A stretch of 64,000 bases of DNA, taken from assembly GCF_900102685.1 (NCBI RefSeq), contig NZ_FMZA01000006.1, positions 115,767 to 179,766 of the forward strand, read 5' to 3'. Each line of letters starts with the position of its first letter. Position 1 is the first letter of the stretch. The notes below the pieces were generated by a model. The model made no database searches and had not been told where the DNA came from. It worked only from the letters and a program-made list of their open reading frames with translations. This DNA is from Melghirimyces thermohalophilus. GTDB taxonomy: Bacteria > Bacillota > Bacilli > Thermoactinomycetales > DSM-45169. The position numbers and the translations under genes are program-made. Below are positions 45,900 to 55,176 of this stretch, piece after piece.

Positions 45900-47657
45900 T
45901 TGGCCCCAATTTTGCGGGGTTTGTTGGTATTCGTGTTGGCTTTATCCGTGCTTTTGTTGCCCGCTTCCCGCCCGTTGGAAACCGGTGTGAGGTTGGATCC
46001 CTCTGTTCTCTCCGCAGGCGAAGGGGCGTCCATGAAACAAGAGATTGATAGTATGATTGGTGAAATGTCCCTTAAGGAAAAAGTGGGACAGATGTTTATG
46101 GTCGGTTTCCAAAATGGGGAAGAGCCGGCCTATGAGATCAACCGCCAAATCCGGACCTTGATCCGGAAAGAAAAGGCGGGAGGTGTGATCCTGTTCGATC
46201 GGAACATCCACTCCCCGTCAGGAGTAGGGAGATTGACCAATCAATTGCAGCAATTGGCTTTGTTGGATTCGTCGCGGATCCCCCTGTTGATTTCCATCGA
46301 TCAGGAGGGGGGAAAAGTGGCTCGGATGCGCGAAGGGGTGACGCAGTTTCCCGGGGCGATGGCCTTGGGGGCGACTGAAGATCCCCGCCTTTCCTACCGT
46401 GTCGGCCGGGTGACCGGTTCCGAGCTGCGGGCGATGGGGATCCATATGAATCTGGCCCCGGTGCTGGATGTGAATAACAACCCGAGCAATCCGATCATCG
46501 GTGTCCGCTCCTTCTCCAGTAACCCTGATCAGGTGGCCAGGATGGGATTGGCCCAGATTCGGGGATATCATGACGGGCAGGTGTTGACGGCGGTCAAACA
46601 TTTCCCGGGACACGGCGATACATCCGTTGATACCCATGTCAACCTGCCTGCTATCCCGCATTCCTTGGAGCGGTTAAACCAGGTGGAGCTGGTGCCCTTT
46701 AAGCGGGTGCTCGATCAGACGGACGCTGTCATGTCGGCTCACATCACCTTTCCCAAGCTGGTGGAAACCCCGGGGCTTCCAGGCACGTTGTCCAAAAAAG
46801 TGCTGACTGGACTGTTGCGGGAGCGTCTCGGCTTTGCCGGGGTGATCATGACCGATGACTTGGAGATGGGAGCGATCGTGGAACACTTTGGCCCGGAGGA
46901 AGCAGCGGTCCGGGCGGTAAAAGCCGGTGCTGACATCCTGTTGGTTTCCCACAATCTCGACCATCAACAAGCGTCGATGGCGGCAGTGCGGCAAGCGGTG
47001 AAAAAGGGAGAGATTTCCGAGGAAAGGATCGATCAATCCCTAAGGCGCATCCTCCGACTAAAGTTGAAGCGGACCGGGGGCGTCTCCATCGCCGGAAAGC
47101 CGCTGGTCCCCGTAAGTCAGGTGAAGGAAAGGGTCGGAACAAAAGAACATGCCGCGGTGGCTCGTCGAGTGGCGCAGGAGGCCCTAACCCTGGTTCAAGA
47201 TCGGGAGCAGCGAGTGCCCCTCGATCGGAAGCAGGTGGAAGATGTGTTGCTGATCTCCCCCGAAGGGACCGAGAAGCTGGGGCGTTCCCTCACTTCTCGC
47301 GGCTTCTCCGTTCGGGAAGTGGCCTTTGACTCGGATGCCCGGGAGGTTGGGGAGGTGATCGCTGAAGCGCGCCAAGCCGATGTGGTCATTATCGGCACCC
47401 AGGCGGATACCCCTGCACAAACCCGATTGATCCGAACCTTAGAAGCCAGAGGGATCCCGGTGATTGCACTGGGTTTGGACACCCCCTACGAAGTGTCGAC
47501 ACTGCCTGACCAAACCACGTATCTCGCTTTATACAGCACCGGTGAGCTCAGCCTGGAAGCAGCTGCTGACGCTCTGGCCGGCCGTCTGACTCCCCGGGGA
47601 GATCTGCCGGTAGACATCCCGGGAGCGCATGATCGGGGTAGTGAAGAGGAGCAGTGA
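45900..47657 (+). CDS. nagZ: Exported glycoside hydrolase family 3 beta-N-acetylhexosaminidase (NagZ-like)
   Basis: A 585-residue enzyme that would release GlcNAc from muropeptides or cell-wall glycans. A hydrophobic N-terminus (LLVFVLALSVLLLPA) is a signal peptide or anchor. The GH3 domain has MSLKEKVGQMFMVGF, LLISIDQEGGKVARM, the NagZ His-Asp dyad loop AVKHFPGHGDTSVDTH and the nucleophile Asp in GVIMTDDLEMGAI. A C-terminal Rossmann-like domain (about 370-580) follows. TTG 45900 behind TAAAGGGGTGGTACAGT was chosen; an upstream TATAAT (45857-45862) would be its -10, which excludes earlier starts. Together with nagA it fits wall recycling. Confidence 0.88.
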   Translation: MAPILRGLLVFVLALSVLLLPASRPLETGVRLDPSVLSAGEGASMKQEIDSMIGEMSLKEKVGQMFMVGFQNGEEPAYEINRQIRTLIRKEKAGGVILFDRNIHSPSGVGRLTNQLQQLALLDSSRIPLLISIDQEGGKVARMREGVTQFPGAMALGATEDPRLSYRVGRVTGSELRAMGIHMNLAPVLDVNNNPSNPIIGVRSFSSNPDQVARMGLAQIRGYHDGQVLTAVKHFPGHGDTSVDTHVNLPAIPHSLERLNQVELVPFKRVLDQTDAVMSAHITFPKLVETPGLPGTLSKKVLTGLLRERLGFAGVIMTDDLEMGAIVEHFGPEEAAVRAVKAGADILLVSHNLDHQQASMAAVRQAVKKGEISEERIDQSLRRILRLKLKRTGGVSIAGKPLVPVSQVKERVGTKEHAAVARRVAQEALTLVQDREQRVPLDRKQVEDVLLISPEGTEKLGRSLTSRGFSVREVAFDSDAREVGEVIAEARQADVVIIGTQADTPAQTRLIRTLEARGIPVIALGLDTPYEVSTLPDQTTYLALYSTGELSLEAAADALAGRLTPRGDLPVDIPGAHDRGSEEEQ

Positions 47658-47702
47658 CCGCTTCACATGGCTATCAAACTGCAAAAAGGAGGAGAGGCGG
47701 AC

Positions 47703-48116
47703 TTGGTGATACAAATCAGTGCCGCCGTCGCTGCAACTGCTTTTGTTGTACTGGTGGTTGCGGTGGTGGTTTCTCTCCGTAAGTTGAACCAAACGTTGGA
47801 TTCCGTAGATACCACCCTGAACGAAGTGCGACCCAAGGTGGAGGCTTTGGCCGATGACTCCAGGAAAACCCTGGAGGAAGCGAGACAACTCATCAACGGG
47901 GTAAACAGAAAGACCGAGCAGACCGAGCCCTTATTTGAAAGCATTCAAAGCATGGGGGAAGGACTTCGGGAATTATCCTCCAGTATTACCCGCACCGCCT
48001 CCACTCAGAAAGAGCGACTGGGAAACGTGACCGCCCTCGTCAGTTCAGGAATGGACCTCTTGCGAAAATGGCGTTTGGACAAGCCGGTTAGAAAAAAGGG
48101 TAAACGGGTGAAATAA
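47703..48116 (+). CDS. ytxG: DUF948 protein YtxG
   Basis: A 137-residue membrane-anchored protein: an N-terminal helix (LVIQISAAVAATAFVVLVVAVVVSL) followed by a long coiled-coil region (LNQTLDSVDTTLNEVRPKVEALADDSRKTLEEA...) and a basic tail (KPVRKKGKRVK). This is YtxG/DUF948. The TTG at 47703 was chosen, with AAAGGAGGAGAGGCGGAC upstream. ytxH follows by 20 bases, as in Bacillus, where the operon is general-stress linked. Function unknown. Confidence 0.83.
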   Translation: MVIQISAAVAATAFVVLVVAVVVSLRKLNQTLDSVDTTLNEVRPKVEALADDSRKTLEEARQLINGVNRKTEQTEPLFESIQSMGEGLRELSSSITRTASTQKERLGNVTALVSSGMDLLRKWRLDKPVRKKGKRVK

Positions 48117-48136
48117 AGGATAAAGGAGATGATCCT

Positions 48137-48433
48137 ATGGCCAAAAGCGGCAAACTTTTTTTCGGTGCGGTGATCGGCGGAATGGTCGGAGCGGCAACCG
48201 CCCTGCTGTTGGCGCCTAAAACCGGCCGTGAAACCCGTGAGGAACTGTGGAAAAGCTTGGATGAGGCTCGTCAGTTTCTGCGGGATCAATCGGAGGAGGC
48301 TGTCCGAAAAACCGGTGAAGGGGCGGAGACCTCGGACAAATGGATTGAGTTGCGAGAAGAACAACCTACCGCCGACGCGAATGAAAGCTGGGAAAAGGAA
48401 TCCATGGTAGAAATCGGCGGGGCGAGGAACTGA
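48137..48433 (+). CDS. ytxH: YtxH-domain (gas-vesicle-protein-like) protein
   Basis: A 98-residue protein with the YtxH signature: a short glycine-rich membrane segment (FFGAVIGGMVGAATALLLAPKTGRETREELW) and a charged helical remainder. The APKTG box after the helix is diagnostic. The start lies behind AAAGGAGATGATCCT. It pairs with ytxG; a GC-rich hairpin follows. Some such proteins are general-stress induced; the biochemical role is unknown. Confidence 0.85.
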   Translation: MAKSGKLFFGAVIGGMVGAATALLLAPKTGRETREELWKSLDEARQFLRDQSEEAVRKTGEGAETSDKWIELREEQPTADANESWEKESMVEIGGARN

Positions 48434-48440
48434 ATCGTCG

Positions 48441-48472
48441 AAGGGGCGCCTCCTGTCGGGGGTGCCCCTTTA
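48441..48472 (+). terminator. Terminator after ytxH
   Basis: AAGGGGC/GCCCCTT stem extended by three inner pairs, short T tail. Confidence 0.65.
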
Positions 48473-48549
48473 TGTTGATCGGCATGTCTATCTTCCTATT
48501 TCACCGCATATACATGGGACAAACCTGTGGACGGTGAACGGAGGTAGAC

Positions 48550-48972
48550 ATGAACAGAGAACTGCTCTTTGCCCTGTTGGCGGCGTTTAGTTTCGGTGTG
48601 GCCCCGATCTTTGAAAAGCTGGGTTTGGCTCGGACGGAACCCTCTGTCGCTCTGTTTATACGGGCGGGGGTGACGACTTTGGGCATCTCCGTCTATCTTT
48701 TCTTCCTGGCCAAAGGGGGAAAAGTTGAATTCCCCGATTTTCACAGTATCGTCCATATCTTGCTGGGGGGCGTTTTTGGTGTCCTTTTCGCCCAGTTTTT
48801 CTATTTTAAAGCTCTTCAGTATGGGGAAGTAGGGCGGGTGATGCCGGTGGTCGGCAGTTTCCCGGTGCTTGCCTTCCTGTTGTCGGTGATCGTGTTTGGA
48901 GAAACGGTAACATTCACCAAGATGATTGGAAGCATCCTGGTGGTCGCCGGTGTGATCCTTCTAGGTGATTAA
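48550..48972 (+). CDS. EamA-family half-size membrane transporter
   Basis: A 140-residue protein with about five helices, one EamA domain: LFALLAAFSFGVAPIFEKLGL, FIRAGVTTLGISVYLFFLA, HILLGGVFGVLFAQFFYFKALQYGEVGRVMPVVGSFPVLAFLLSVIVFGE, then SILVVAGVILLGD. Full DMT transporters have two such domains; half-size members work as dimers. The start follows GAACGGAGGTAGAC. It is a single gene. Substrate unknown. Confidence 0.83.
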   Translation: MNRELLFALLAAFSFGVAPIFEKLGLARTEPSVALFIRAGVTTLGISVYLFFLAKGGKVEFPDFHSIVHILLGGVFGVLFAQFFYFKALQYGEVGRVMPVVGSFPVLAFLLSVIVFGETVTFTKMIGSILVVAGVILLGD

Positions 48973-49257
48973 ATGCATATCGGTCCATATAAAGAAGAAA
49001 TTGATAGGAAATGATGCTGTGAGTCCATCTATTCTATCTGGAGTGGGTTGTGCTTTTCGGTGGAAAATGTTCTCCTGTAACTGAAACCGAGGTGGACATC
49101 TGTCATTGTTATTTTTATTGCTCGAGACTCTCTGGGGAGTCACTGTCTCTGGAGTGTCATCTTTTGGCGGTTGGCAGCCCCAGGATGACTTGTTACGATC
49201 AAAAATATTGACACCGAAGATAAAAATAAGTACCGAATGGGAAGCGGGAGGATCACC

Positions 49258-49791
49258 ATGAATGCTGATAATACACAGCGAAAATCCGTGACGGACGAGT
49301 TCCTGGAACGCTTGCAAGAACATCGGCGCTATCTGTATCATATCGCCTACCGGCTGACGGGAAACACCGAGGATGCCAAGGACCTGATGCAGGAAACCCT
49401 TTGGCAGGCCCATCGCAAATCGAATAAGTACGTCTATGAGAAGTCGCTCAAAGCTTGGCTCCGCACGATGATGACCAATCGCTTCAGAGACCAAAAAAGG
49501 AAAAAAAGTTTGAAGCTGGTTGCGTTGGAAGACGCGTTTATACAATCAGAGCCGCCTCATTCCGTGAATGTCTCTGTAGAGGAACAGGTGGAGCAGCGGA
49601 TGATGTTGGAGCAGGTGAAAGAAGAAATCCAGAACCTGCCCGAGATTTACCGTCGGGTGGTAGTACTCCGACACTTCCGCAACTACTCCTATGCCGAAAT
49701 ATCTGAGGCTCTGGACATCCCGGAAGGGACGGTAAAAACACAGTTATTCCGTGCGCGGAAGATGCTGAAAGACCGACTCTCCAAAAAGTAA
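49258..49791 (+). CDS. ECF-type RNA polymerase sigma factor
   Basis: A 177-residue sigma-70 family protein with only regions 2 and 4. Region 2: HRRYLYHIAYRLTGNTEDAKDLMQETLWQAHRKSNKY with KAWLRTMMTNRFRD. Region 4: IQNLPEIYRRVVVLRHFRNYSYAEISEALDIPEGTVKTQLFRARKMLKD. It would direct RNA polymerase to a small regulon. The start follows GCGGGAGGATCACC. Its anti-sigma gene starts 11 bases downstream. A TTGACA at 49208 lies in the right place for a promoter, but the -10 is poor. The 285-base gap upstream holds no gene. Confidence 0.88.
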   Translation: MNADNTQRKSVTDEFLERLQEHRRYLYHIAYRLTGNTEDAKDLMQETLWQAHRKSNKYVYEKSLKAWLRTMMTNRFRDQKRKKSLKLVALEDAFIQSEPPHSVNVSVEEQVEQRMMLEQVKEEIQNLPEIYRRVVVLRHFRNYSYAEISEALDIPEGTVKTQLFRARKMLKDRLSKK

Positions 49792-49802
49792 GGGGATCTT
49801 GG

Positions 49803-50549
49803 ATGTCTTCTTCTTGCAAAGATATGGATCGCCTGATTCAGCTGTATGTGGACAGGGAGATCGGGGAGGAAGAGCATCAGCGATTAAAAGAGCACGTGCA
49901 AGGTTGTCATTCCTGTCGGAGGAATCTCCAGGAGATGATCACTCTCGTTCAATCCCTGGAGGAGATTCGGAATCACCGGGAAAAACCTTCTCCCACCGTT
50001 ACCGCCTTCAATCATGCGATCAAGTGGACGGCGGTCTATACGGCCATCGCTTTTTTGGTCGCTTTTGTTCCAGGGATGATGCAGCATCGGAACGCTCAGA
50101 TGAACGAGATGGCCGGTGCGCCCACTCTTCCTTCCACTAACGGTCCGCAGCAGTTGATGGTGCTGGCGACGCAGGCAGAACAGGTGCATATTCCGGAAAG
50201 CGATTACATTCGGGTGATTCGTCCCCGCAAAGTGAGTGAAGGATCGCGAATGGATACGGCCTTGATCTACCCCAGTGCTATGCCGCTGTTTAAACAAGGA
50301 AAACCGGACTGGTTGAAGAGAGTGAGGCGTTGCGTCTTTGTTCAAGTTCCAGATTACGAAACGCTGCAAATGATTCTAAAAAGTTCGGGTCTCTCTTTGG
50401 ATCGAAAAGTAAACCCGTCCAACTTTCCCGTATCGCTGATCCTGACTACAGGGAAAAAACCCACTCTCAAGCTCTTTTCCTTCCCTCGGAATGAAAAGAA
50501 GATCTCCCATTGGTTCGAAGAAATCGCCGCCACCCCCGCCGCACCGTAA
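49803..50549 (+). CDS. Zinc-finger (ZAS-type) transmembrane anti-sigma factor
   Basis: A 248-residue protein. The N-terminal anti-sigma domain carries the zinc motif H-x3-C-x2-C in LKEHVQGCHSC, one membrane helix follows (YTAIAFLVAFVPGMM, about residues 78-93), then an outside domain of about 150 residues with FVQVPDYETLQMILKSSGLSLDRKV. It should sequester the ECF sigma factor encoded just upstream until an envelope signal releases it. The outside domain was not recognised as a known sensor. A terminator follows. Confidence 0.84.
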   Translation: MSSSCKDMDRLIQLYVDREIGEEEHQRLKEHVQGCHSCRRNLQEMITLVQSLEEIRNHREKPSPTVTAFNHAIKWTAVYTAIAFLVAFVPGMMQHRNAQMNEMAGAPTLPSTNGPQQLMVLATQAEQVHIPESDYIRVIRPRKVSEGSRMDTALIYPSAMPLFKQGKPDWLKRVRRCVFVQVPDYETLQMILKSSGLSLDRKVNPSNFPVSLILTTGKKPTLKLFSFPRNEKKISHWFEEIAATPAAP

Positions 50550-50576
50550 GCCGGCTGATCCGCCGGTTTTTTCTTT
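50550..50576 (+). terminator. Terminator after the anti-sigma gene
   Basis: CCGGC/GCCGG stem with a TTTTTTCTTTT tail. Confidence 0.8.
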
Positions 50577-50599
50577 TGCCTTAAATCCATATTTAACCC

Positions 50600-50628
50600 A
50601 TGACAGAAGAATGGCTTTTCGATATAAT
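50600..50628 (+). promoter_or_regulatory. Promoter of aroA
   Basis: ATGACA (50600-50605), 17 bases, TATAAT (50623-50628). The ATG at 50600 belongs to this promoter and is therefore not the gene start. Confidence 0.7.
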
Positions 50629-50659
50629 GGACCATAAAAATTCAGAGGGGAGTATGAAG

Positions 50660-51751
50660 ATGAGCCACGAACTGGATCGACTGCGGCAAGAAGTCGACGA
50701 GGTAAACGTGAAACTGCTGGAATTGTTGAGCAAGCGGGCCGAATTGGCCCAAGCCATTGGAGAGGTAAAAAAGGCGCAAGGAATTCACCGTTTCGATCCC
50801 GAGCGTGAGCGTGATATGCTGAACTGGGTGTCGGAGGCAAATCCTGGCCCTTTTGATGATAAGACCATCCGGCATCTGTTTAAACAGATCTTCAAAGCTT
50901 CCCTCGATTTGCAACAGGAGGACCACAAAAAAGCGCTTTTGGTCAGCCGCAAACGGAAACCTGAGGACACAGTGGTCCACGTGGGGGATCTCCCCGTCGG
51001 CAATGAACAAAAAACCGTCATCGCCGGCCCGTGTTCGGTGGAATCGGAAGAACAGGTCAGGGAAGTGGCGCAAGCCCTCAGCAAGCAAGGAGTGGCCTTG
51101 CTTCGCGGGGGTGCCTTTAAACCCCGTACGTCCCCCTATGATTTTCAGGGATTAGGTGTGGAAGGACTGCGCATCCTGCGCCGGGTCGCCGACGAATTCG
51201 GGATGAAGGTGATCAGTGAAATCGTCAATCCCTCCGATATTGAAAAAGCGGAACAGTATATTGATGTCGTCCAGATCGGAGCGCGGAACATGCAAAATTT
51301 TGAGCTTTTGAAAGCGGCGGGATCATCTCAGCTTCCCGTTTTCTTGAAGCGCGGCATGTCCGCTACGGTGGAAGAGTTTCTATTCGCTGCGGAATACATC
51401 GTCTCTGGAGGAAATGATCAGGTGATGTTGTGTGAGCGGGGGATCCGCACCTATGAGAAATGGACCCGGAACACCCTGGACATTTCCGCCGTTCCTCTTT
51501 TGAAACAAGAGAGCCATCTGCCGGTCTTCGTCGATATCACCCACTCGACGGGGCGGCGCGATATTCAGTTGCCGGTGGCGAAGGCTGCATTAGCCGCAGG
51601 AGCAGACGGGCTCATGTTGGAGGTCCATCCGGACCCCGCCGTGGCACTGTCGGACGCCAACCAGCAGATCAATATTCCGCAGTTTGAGGCGTTTATGGAT
51701 GAGATTCGGCAACATGGACGAATCCAGCGGAGCGAACCAGTGCTGGGATGA
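50660..51751 (+). CDS. aroA: Bifunctional DAHP synthase/chorismate mutase
   Basis: A 363-residue fusion, as in Bacillus AroA(G). Residues 1-85 are an AroQ-type chorismate mutase ([33 protein letters not shown]). The rest is a DAHP synthase barrel: [69 protein letters not shown] and [12 protein letters not shown]. It makes DAHP from PEP and erythrose-4-phosphate, the entry to aromatic amino acids; the mutase domain gives feedback control by chorismate/prephenate. ATG 50660 is nine bases after GAGGGGAGT. Upstream of ccpA, as in Bacillus. Confidence 0.93.
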   Translation: MSHELDRLRQEVDEVNVKLLELLSKRAELAQAIGEVKKAQGIHRFDPERERDMLNWVSEANPGPFDDKTIRHLFKQIFKASLDLQQEDHKKALLVSRKRKPEDTVVHVGDLPVGNEQKTVIAGPCSVESEEQVREVAQALSKQGVALLRGGAFKPRTSPYDFQGLGVEGLRILRRVADEFGMKVISEIVNPSDIEKAEQYIDVVQIGARNMQNFELLKAAGSSQLPVFLKRGMSATVEEFLFAAEYIVSGGNDQVMLCERGIRTYEKWTRNTLDISAVPLLKQESHLPVFVDITHSTGRRDIQLPVAKAALAAGADGLMLEVHPDPAVALSDANQQINIPQFEAFMDEIRQHGRIQRSEPVLG

Positions 51752-51790
51752 GATTTTATACAGGGATTTTACGATGATGCTTGCCTTTCG

Positions 51791-51818
51791 CCGGCCGAAA
51801 TGGCCGGTTTTTTTCTTT
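51791..51818 (+). terminator. Terminator after aroA
   Basis: CCGGCC/GGCCGG stem followed by a T-rich tract. Confidence 0.85.
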
Positions 51819-51975
51819 TTTCGGCGGGCAGACTAGGCATATAGACTCTGGGGAAACCAAAGATTGCTGAAATTGTCAAGAATACCAGTCCGTTTCCCTT
51901 TGCACGGCTAAAAATTTATCGTATTCTTATACAAATAGATCGGAAAAACCATCAAAGCAAAATTGGGTGTGAAAA

Positions 51976-53004
51976 ATGGCAAGGAAAAAGGAGACCATCA
52001 CCATCTACGATGTAGCCCGTGAAGCGGGGGTCTCGATGGCCACCGTATCCCGGGTTGTCAACGGAAATCCCAACGTCAAACCGGTAACCCGGAAAAAAGT
52101 GTTGGATACCATCCGAAGGATGGGTTACCGCCCGAATGCGGTCGCCCGGGGATTGGCCAGCAAGAAGACCACGACGGTGGGAGTGGTGATCCCGGATATT
52201 TCAAATGCGTTTTTCGCTGAATTGACCCGGGGGATTGAAGACATCGCCACGATGTATCATTACAATATTATCCTGTGTAACTCTGACCTGAAGAAAGAAA
52301 AAGAGCTGCAACTGACAGAAGCTCTGCTGGAGAAGCAGGTGGACGGACTCTTGTTCCTCGGCGGAGAAGTGACGGAGGAACACCGGGAGGTTTTTTCCGG
52401 CTCCCATGTGCCGATTGTGTTGGCAGCGACCCAGGATCAGAGAGAAGAACGTCCTTCAGTCATCACGGACCAAGTGGGATCGGCTCAAGAGGCGACGGAA
52501 GTCTTGATTCGGGAAGGCCATGAGCGGATCGGTTTTCTGGGAGGCCCTTTGACGGATCCGATCATTGGTTATCCTCGTTATCAGGGGTATAGACAAGCGT
52601 TGGAGGAGGCGGGGCGAGCCCTCGATGAATCCCAGATCCGCCTCGGCAACTATCGCTACGATTCCGGGTACGAGCTGGCGATGGAACTGCTGAAGGGGGA
52701 TGCGGCGCCCACAGCCTTGTTTGGTGTGAATGACGAAATGGCGGTGGGAGCGATCCACGCAGTGCAGGATCTTGGCAAGCGGGTCCCGGAAGATGTATCC
52801 GTCATCGGATTTGACAATGTTCCGCTGGCTACCCAGGTCCGCCCGCTTCTGTCCACTGTGGCCGTTCCCATGTATGACATCGGCGCCGTTGCGATGCGTC
52901 TGTTAACCAAATATATGAATGATGAGACCGTGGAACAGAATCAGGTGGTGCTGCAAAACCAATTACAATTGCGGGATTCAACTCGTTTGCAAGAAGCCGA
53001 ATAA
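51976..53004 (+). CDS. ccpA: Catabolite control protein A
   Basis: A 342-residue LacI/GalR regulator. The N-terminal HTH and hinge are highly typical of Ccp[69 protein letters not shown]. The effector domain has [25 protein letters not shown] and [30 protein letters not shown]. With HPr-Ser-P it binds cre sites and controls carbon use, including acs/acu genes such as those just downstream. The start ATG follows GGGTGTGAAAA, a weak site. Terminator downstream. Confidence 0.94.
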   Translation: MARKKETITIYDVAREAGVSMATVSRVVNGNPNVKPVTRKKVLDTIRRMGYRPNAVARGLASKKTTTVGVVIPDISNAFFAELTRGIEDIATMYHYNIILCNSDLKKEKELQLTEALLEKQVDGLLFLGGEVTEEHREVFSGSHVPIVLAATQDQREERPSVITDQVGSAQEATEVLIREGHERIGFLGGPLTDPIIGYPRYQGYRQALEEAGRALDESQIRLGNYRYDSGYELAMELLKGDAAPTALFGVNDEMAVGAIHAVQDLGKRVPEDVSVIGFDNVPLATQVRPLLSTVAVPMYDIGAVAMRLLTKYMNDETVEQNQVVLQNQLQLRDSTRLQEAE

Positions 53005-53069
53005 TCGGGGCGAAATGAGAAGCCCACATGGGTCCTTGTTTGGGATAAATCCCACCGGTGTCCCATGAG

Positions 53070-53103
53070 AAAATCCCCCGTGTGTGCGGGGGATTTTCCT
53101 TTG
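53070..53103. terminator. Bidirectional terminator after ccpA
   Basis: AAAATCCCCCG/CGGGGGATTTT stem, with T and A tracts on both sides. Confidence 0.85.
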
Positions 53104-53181
53104 TTATACGGGGTAAACAGATGTTCAGGGCTGAGTCATCATCGTTCTTCCAAACCCCATGACTCGCCTCGGCCGGTCTTT

Positions 53182-53577
53182 TTAACGCTGTTTTTGGTGC
53201 TGTTTCAGTTGCGAGCGGAGGTCCGGCGGGATCGGTTCCGGTTTTTGGGTCGTCTGATTAAAATTGATGTAGGTGGCGGTTCCTTTGGCGCAGGTCCGCC
53301 CTTCCTGAGTCAGCTCTTCTTCCAGAACAAAACTGGTGTTACCGATTTTTTTCACCCAGGTAACAATCTCGACCGGCTTTCCGTAATAAACCTGGGCCAG
53401 GTAATCCACATTCATATTGACGATGATCATGCGCCAATCGTTAAAGGAAAGGTTCGGCATAAACAGTCTGAAGATCGGTTCGCGGGCGGCTTCAAACCAG
53501 ACAGGGATCGTTGTATTGTTGATGTGACCCACCCCGTCCGTCTCGGACACCCGCGGCTGTATAGTCGTGTGAAACAT
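53182..53577 (-). CDS. 4HBT-type acyl-CoA thioesterase
   Basis: A 131-residue hotdog thioesterase: TTIQPRVSETDGVGHINNTTIPVWFEAAREPIFRLF contains the D-x-x-G-H-I-N-N catalytic motif of the 4-hydroxybenzoyl-CoA thioesterase family; VDYLAQVYYGKPVEIVTWVKKIGNTSFVLEEEL follows. It would hydrolyse an acyl-CoA in the cytoplasm. The start at 53577 lies behind a GATAGGGGGGGTTTTG. The longer frame to 53634 has no site. The substrate is not known. Confidence 0.85.
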   Translation of the reverse strand: MFHTTIQPRVSETDGVGHINNTTIPVWFEAAREPIFRLFMPNLSFNDWRMIIVNMNVDYLAQVYYGKPVEIVTWVKKIGNTSFVLEEELTQEGRTCAKGTATYINFNQTTQKPEPIPPDLRSQLKQHQKQR

Positions 53578-53695
53578 CAAAACCCCCCCTATCTTTTGAA
53601 AAATGATAAACCTAAACCACTCAAGTGAAGGCACGTGTATCGAAAGATTCTTCTTTTCGCATCCTATCTCCCAAAAGGAGTGGGGGCGATGCGGG

Positions 53696-53890
53696 ATGTT
53701 TACATTTGAGTTTTGGGGACCGGGAGAGGAAGACTTGGCCAGAAAGCTAAAGGCTGACGGCGTTGAGGTACAATCCAGCGGGCAGGTGTACCGGGCGTCG
53801 TTTCAGGATAAGAGTTCCTTTGAAAACTGCCTTTGCAATATGGAGAAGTTGACCGATCAAAGGGTCTATGTGCAGGAAGCCGATCGATGA
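53696..53890 (+). CDS. Small protein of unknown function (64 aa)
   Basis: A short protein: MFTFEFWGPGEEDLARKLKADGVEVQSSGQVYRASFQDKSSFENCLCNMEKLTDQRVYVQEADR. It has a beta-alpha-beta look, similar to small ACT-like or ferredoxin-like folds, but no family was recognised. AAAAGGAG (53673-53680) is 15 bases before the ATG, a long spacing. A terminator follows. Confidence 0.5.
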   Translation: MFTFEFWGPGEEDLARKLKADGVEVQSSGQVYRASFQDKSSFENCLCNMEKLTDQRVYVQEADR

Positions 53891-53923
53891 GGTGATCTCC
53901 CTCGTTGTGTGCAGTCATTATGA

Positions 53924-53957
53924 GCAAACCGGCTGTCTTCGGTCGGTTTTGCTTTTA
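53924..53957 (+). terminator. Terminator after the 64-aa gene
   Basis: AAACCG/CGGTTT stem and a TTGCTTTTA tail. It overlaps the end of acuC by three bases. Confidence 0.6.
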
Positions 53958-55115
53958 GCAATGGTTCAGGTTGTAAAAGCGCAAAATTTGCTGCACCGTG
54001 GCTTCGTTGGTGCGGGTGATCTCCTTCCGACGGGGGATCGGCGGAAACAGATCCTCGGGGTCGTCTAGAGTAAGCGGGAGGGGGACCGGGCTTTCCCCCT
54101 GCCATCGGTCTCTCCATGCGTAAGGGATTCCCTTATTCTCCAGGACGATCCCCGCCATCTCCGCCCACAGATAGGTCCAAGCCCGGGGGACGACCCGCCA
54201 GATGTCGTATCCACCCCCGCCCAGGGCGACCCAGCGGCCATCACAAAGTTGGTGAGCCCATTCATGGATCAGCCGGGGAATTTCCCGGTAAATCATCATG
54301 GTGGTGGAGAGGTGGGTCATCGGGTCCCAACGATGGGCATCACAACCGTGCTGGGACAGAATGATGTCGGGTTGAAAGGATCGGGCCACTTGGGGCACCA
54401 CCCGTCGGAAGGCGTCCAGCCAAGAGTCATCCTCGGTGAAGGCATCCAAGGGGATGTTGATACTGGTTCCCCAACCGGCTTGACCCCCCCGTTCGTACAG
54501 ATGACCTGTTCCGGGAAACAGATAGCGGCCCGTCTCGTGGATGGAAAGTGTACATACATCGGGGTCATGGTAAAAGGACCACTGGACCCCGTCGCCGTGA
54601 TGGGCATCGGTGTCGATGTACAAAACCCGAGCATCGTATTTCTCCCGTAGGTGGGCGATGGCCACGGAAGCATCATTATAAATGCAAAAACCTGAAGCTT
54701 TGCCTCGAAGGGCGTGATGAAGGCCGCCAGCGAGGTTGAGGGCGTGATCGAAACGCCGTTTCATCACCCCGTCAACGGCTTCCAGGGTGCCGCCGGCGAT
54801 CAGGGAAGCCGCTTCGTGAATCCCGGGAAAGAGGGGGTTGTCCCCTGTGCCGAGGCCGTAGGCTTCTAGCCGCTCCCGGGGGATATTTCCGCTGTCGGCC
54901 CCTTTCACCGTTTCGATATAGCCCAGGTCATGGATCCGGTTCAACTCCTCATCGGAGGCGATACGCGGCGGGCGAAGGAAGTGAGGATGCCCGATATCAA
55001 AGGAACGGATCAGGTCAAGAGTCAGCTCCAGCCGTTTGTTGTTGAACGGGTGTCCATTTCCGAAGTGATACCGTAAATACTGGTCGCTATAGATGAAACA
55101 GGCTGTATCCTTCAT
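53955..55115 (-). CDS. acuC: Protein lysine deacetylase AcuC (histone-deacetylase family)
   Basis: A 386-residue zinc deacetylase. Motifs: HPFNNKRLELTLDL, LAGGLHHALRGKASGFCIYND (His-His and substrate loop), VLYIDTDAHHGDGVQWSFYHDPDVCTLSIHE (Asp-His zinc site), LSQHGCDAHRWDP (second Asp), and the YDIWRVVPRAWTY block near the end (catalytic Tyr region GGGGYD). In Bacillus AcuC removes the acetyl group AcuA places on acetyl-CoA synthetase and so restores its activity. It follows acuA by 61 bases. acuB, which separates the two genes in B. subtilis, is absent here. Confidence 0.92.
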   Translation of the reverse strand: MKDTACFIYSDQYLRYHFGNGHPFNNKRLELTLDLIRSFDIGHPHFLRPPRIASDEELNRIHDLGYIETVKGADSGNIPRERLEAYGLGTGDNPLFPGIHEAASLIAGGTLEAVDGVMKRRFDHALNLAGGLHHALRGKASGFCIYNDASVAIAHLREKYDARVLYIDTDAHHGDGVQWSFYHDPDVCTLSIHETGRYLFPGTGHLYERGGQAGWGTSINIPLDAFTEDDSWLDAFRRVVPQVARSFQPDIILSQHGCDAHRWDPMTHLSTTMMIYREIPRLIHEWAHQLCDGRWVALGGGGYDIWRVVPRAWTYLWAEMAGIVLENKGIPYAWRDRWQGESPVPLPLTLDDPEDLFPPIPRRKEITRTNEATVQQILRFYNLNHC

Positions 55116-55176
55116 CGATCACCCCTCCGTCACAGCCGGGGGTTTTGTCTTGTTACAGGTCCCCCTTCTGATCGCA

